Assembly (NCBI GenBank): GCA_030248065.1
Contig: JASAMV010004050.1
Coordinates: 1 to 64,000 of the forward strand
Source of the DNA: Rhynchonema sp. JSB1_4
Taxonomy: Eukaryota > Nematoda > Chromadorea > Monhysterida > Xyalidae
DNA: 64,000 bases
Reading direction: 5' to 3'
Part shown: one piece after another, positions 60,901 through 64,000 of the stretch
How the letters are laid out: every line of letters starts with the position of its first letter
How positions within the stretch are numbered: position 1 is the stretch's first letter
The notes under the pieces: generated by a model
Told to the model about the DNA's origin: nothing
Database searches by the model: none
Seen by the model: only the letters and a program-made list of their open reading frames with translations
Made by a program: the position numbers and the translations under genes

Positions 60901-63900
60901 AAGTTGTCTTGTTCATTGCTTGGGCCTTTCCGTGTGCGCTTTTGTCGTCTTTAGCTCACTAAAAATGCTGCAAATGCTAAAAATTTGGCAAAACAATTTT
61001 TATTTGAAAATGTGTTACTGCATTCAGTATAATCAAGATGCTTAGCTTCGCACTTATTTTGTAGGCTGGAATATGCACTAATTTTTACTGCAAAATTTAT
61101 TACAAAAGTTTATGATTTTTATGTGCTAGACATGCTTGTGTTGCTTCACATGATGTATGCTTTTGCGCTTACAATTTGTTCGTTTTCTGCTTCTTTGTTC
61201 ATCTTGATCACGTTTTATTGACATGCTGTACTACTGAACATTGATGATGATAAAAATGTTTATGTGAAACCGCTTCGGCTATCAGCTTGCTTTGCTCAGC
61301 CACAAAAAGCTAACATTTTGCTTGGAAAACTTGGGCTTTTTGGCTTTGTTTGCGCTCATAAAGCTTCCCGTGGCACAAATAATGCGGACAATATACACAA
61401 ACCGTAGACGCTTGTATTCTGCTACAGTACCTAGTATTATTGCATACTGCTGCACTGAGGAAGACCAGTTGTACCCGCCGCTCGTCTAAAAAAACGATTG
61501 AAGACACGACCATGCTCAAATCGTGACCATGTTGAGCCCAAATAAAACTGAAATCTGAACAAAAATAACATCTGCGAATTGTTTTGACGCGTGCAGGCAC
61601 GAACAGGGTCACAGTAATCATGCACAAGGGCCATATGTCGACAAAGGTTATGTTCATTAGCTGGTGGCCGTCTAATGAGTGGTCTGACGTCACCTACAGT
61701 AACCTGAACCTATGAGTTCCGGTTCCGTGATTTTCTCTGGAGCCAAATAGGTTCCGGTACCGTTTGGTGTCGCTTTCGATGGTCATTATAAACAATATCA
61801 AAATATGAATATGAACCCTCCGCCTTTGGCATGTGTGGCATGAGCAGAACAGCCGGCGGCACAACAGCAGTTGCACACATATTTTCGAGCCATGGTTCAA
61901 AATCGCGCTAAATTCTGCTTGCAAAGCACAAAGCAGTTACAGATGACAGATGAATGGTTTAATTTCACCACCCTAGCTGCATAGTGAACCGAAACCAACA
62001 GAAAGATGCTGGTGCATTCAAGGCACGTGGTTCTAGAGCACAGGCAGATGGCGGGGTTCCGGGCTTTCATACGACCAGATGGTCATTTTGCTGTGGTCAC
62101 TATGCTCCCTCCATGGTTAAGTACTGGGGACCAAGAACTATTTGAGCAGTTTCTTGGTTCCTATTCATACGGTACCCAACTATCGATGCCTTATATGGTC
62201 AGCCGTTGGTCTGTCTGGCTTATTTGATTACGTGATGACTCATAGTCCCGGCATATCGACCGTTAGCCCACATCTGCTCACCGCGGGTTCCGGCGGTTTG
62301 TGACCATTTTGGGACTTTGGAGTCTCCGCAAGCCGTTTCGGCCAAAATTGGGCTATGGAGTTGCAGCAGTTTTGAGAATTTCAAGAATTTTTCTGTCAGT
62401 CGTCGGTCGGAGCATTCGTGTTGGTGCACCAGTTTTCTATCAGTTTCGGAGCGAGCCTTGTTCGACCGGGCACCGCGTATGCTGCAGCAGTTTGGAGCAC
62501 CATTTGTATGGTTGTCCACTTCATTTTGGTTCCACTACACAGTACTATTTCGTGTGCGCATATAAATTTGCGCAGATGTGCATAACATTCCATTTTAGTG
62601 TTCCAACACACTCACGTTGTCGTTAACGTTATCGAGCGTGGTCTGTTTGGCAGCCGCTGGGACTCTTCGGGCTCTTTCGTTCGTTCTCTGATGCGTTTCG
62701 GAACCCTTGACAAGCCCCCAAAACTAGATAATACAATACAGCTACACAACACCAGCGCTACAGTATTGCAGATTATGAAAACGTGATGCGCACAGAAAGA
62801 GAGAGAGACCACATGTTCCCATTATTTATTTTCTTCATCTTCCAGCGGAAAGGCGCTCATTTCGAGCACCTGGTCAATTTCTGGCGCTAGCCGTCGGATG
62901 CCAACTGCTTCTGGCCTGCGTTTCGCATCTTTGTCTCTGTTTGTCTCTATTCTGCGTGCCTTTCGTATGCGATTATAGATTTTCGGAAGCAGATTTTTTC
63001 CAATCTACCGGAGCTAGCCGTCCAACATACCCGATTTTGGACAGGTGGTGTTACTAAGCACTCGCAGAGGGGTCCCTGGTTCGTTGTGTGGGGGCATGTG
63101 TTATGTAGGTGCACAGTTGCTGATGCTGCACGATACAAGAACAATTGTGCTCGGCGCTTAAAAAATCTGCCGGAGCATTTGTTAGGCGAGTGTTTATAAC
63201 ATATAAATATAAATATATGAAAGGCGTATACAGGAACCACAGTGGACCACATGCCACAATGTGGTTTTACCAGACGCACGCAGCTTTTGCAGCTGTTATG
63301 GACATAGAGGCTCTTTGCATATTATTTTCGAATTCATATTCTCTGGCGTTTTTCGCTCTTTCTTCTGTGCCAAATTCCAAACAGATGTTACTTGAAATGT
63401 ATGTATACCCAGTGGCACACAATTCTAGTTTTCATATCATTATGGTTATATTTTTTATTGTTTCAAAATGTCCCTTGTCACACACATGTGGCGTATTGCA
63501 CACCTGTGCGCTGCTTTGTATATACACTTCTCAGCTGTCACGCTATTTTTCAAAAAGCATCTTTAGAAAACACATTTTCCGATTCTTTTGCCAAATTTAT
63601 TTAATAGGTATCAAAATTACAATTCGAAGTTTGATTTTTACCATTCTTACACTGTACCCAAAATTGAACTGAGTCGAAACTTTCGTCATACGCGCGCGAG
63701 CCCCATGGCAATCTTTCATTTTTTGTGGTCCAGTTTTGAATTCAATAACATTCATAAGCACTTTGTGATTGTGACCAGACCGGTGTGCACATGTGATAGA
63801 TACCATCTGTGACTGTTTTCAAATCACGTCCTTTTTCAATATACCTTCACACAAAAGCGGTACGGAATGTCGGCCGGCGCTCTACAATTGCTTGAATAAT

Positions 63901-64000
63901 ATTTACGGCGAACGTTTGCGAAGTTTCTCCCACCAGTTAACATTTTTTTTGTTGAAATTACATTTGGGCCGTTTATTTTCTCTGTAAACAAGCATGACTA
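57906..64000. other. Muscleblind 3' region and AT-rich flank, no gene seen
   Basis: The sequence is T-rich with many TTTT and ATTT runs, ATT trinucleotide repeats near 59025-59041 and 60735-60752, and several AATAAA-like sites. It is likely to begin with the muscleblind 3' UTR, whose end cannot be placed. Open frames are short and T-driven (Phe/Leu/Ile/Cys-rich), and none carries a family motif or splices to a neighbour. No tRNA or rRNA was recognised. Confidence 0.5.

Overview
The window is from an animal nuclear genome, most likely a nematode or another ecdysozoan close to that grade. Genes are split by introns. Compact genes have introns of about 60-100 bases, most ending in TTTCAG or TTNCAG and starting with GTAAGT or GTGAGT. 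Two probable start codons sit directly after an acceptor-like TTTCTTTCAG or CTTTCCAG, as expected for spliced-leader addition. The muscleblind protein has ecdysozoan features ([31 protein letters not shown]). A block of degenerate TTAGGC, the usual nematode telomere hexamer, is weak further support. Species and clade cannot be named from sequence alone; a tardigrade is the main alternative.

Layout. 1-2.6 kb: C-rich repeats and nested TA-flanked miniature transposons. 2.6-3.7 kb: two small minus-strand genes of unknown function, with a 110-base inverted duplication between them. 4.2-9.0 kb: three tandem plus-strand paralogues (A, B, C) for probable secreted proteins. They share a 44-residue helical module with a conserved intron after it and Lys-rich tails; A also has a complete chitin-binding type-2 domain. 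9.1-9.8 kb: a hAT-type MITE with a perfect 8-base target duplication. 10.2-15.5 kb: two tandem, fully collinear 10-exon genes for secreted endonuclease/exonuclease/phosphatase (EEP) fold enzymes. 15.8-20.2 kb: a transposon-dense, coding-free island (foldback element, TA elements, a GC-rich hAT-like element with another element nested in it, minisatellites). 20.4-27.9 kb: four compact plus-strand genes: a MACROD-type macrodomain hydrolase, an ATMIN/ASCIZ-like zinc-finger protein, the LRP chaperone MESD, and a gene of unknown function. 28-45.3 kb: about 17 kb without a supportable gene. 45.3-57.9 kb: a 10-exon muscleblind gene encoding 751 residues with six CCCH fingers in three pairs. 57.9-64 kb: AT-rich 3' flank without a recognised gene.

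The genes do not form one pathway. Two local expansions (A-C and the EEP pair) are tandem duplications of secreted proteins; the rest are conserved single-copy cellular genes. The most unusual signals are: a 9-mer (GATGTTTCA, either strand) counted 14 times, mostly beside splice sites; the previously unfamiliar A-B-C module family; the third finger pair in muscleblind; and a set of MITEs whose target duplications can be read exactly.

All exon boundaries are hand-built from splice signals, reading-frame phase and homology; no transcript data were available.
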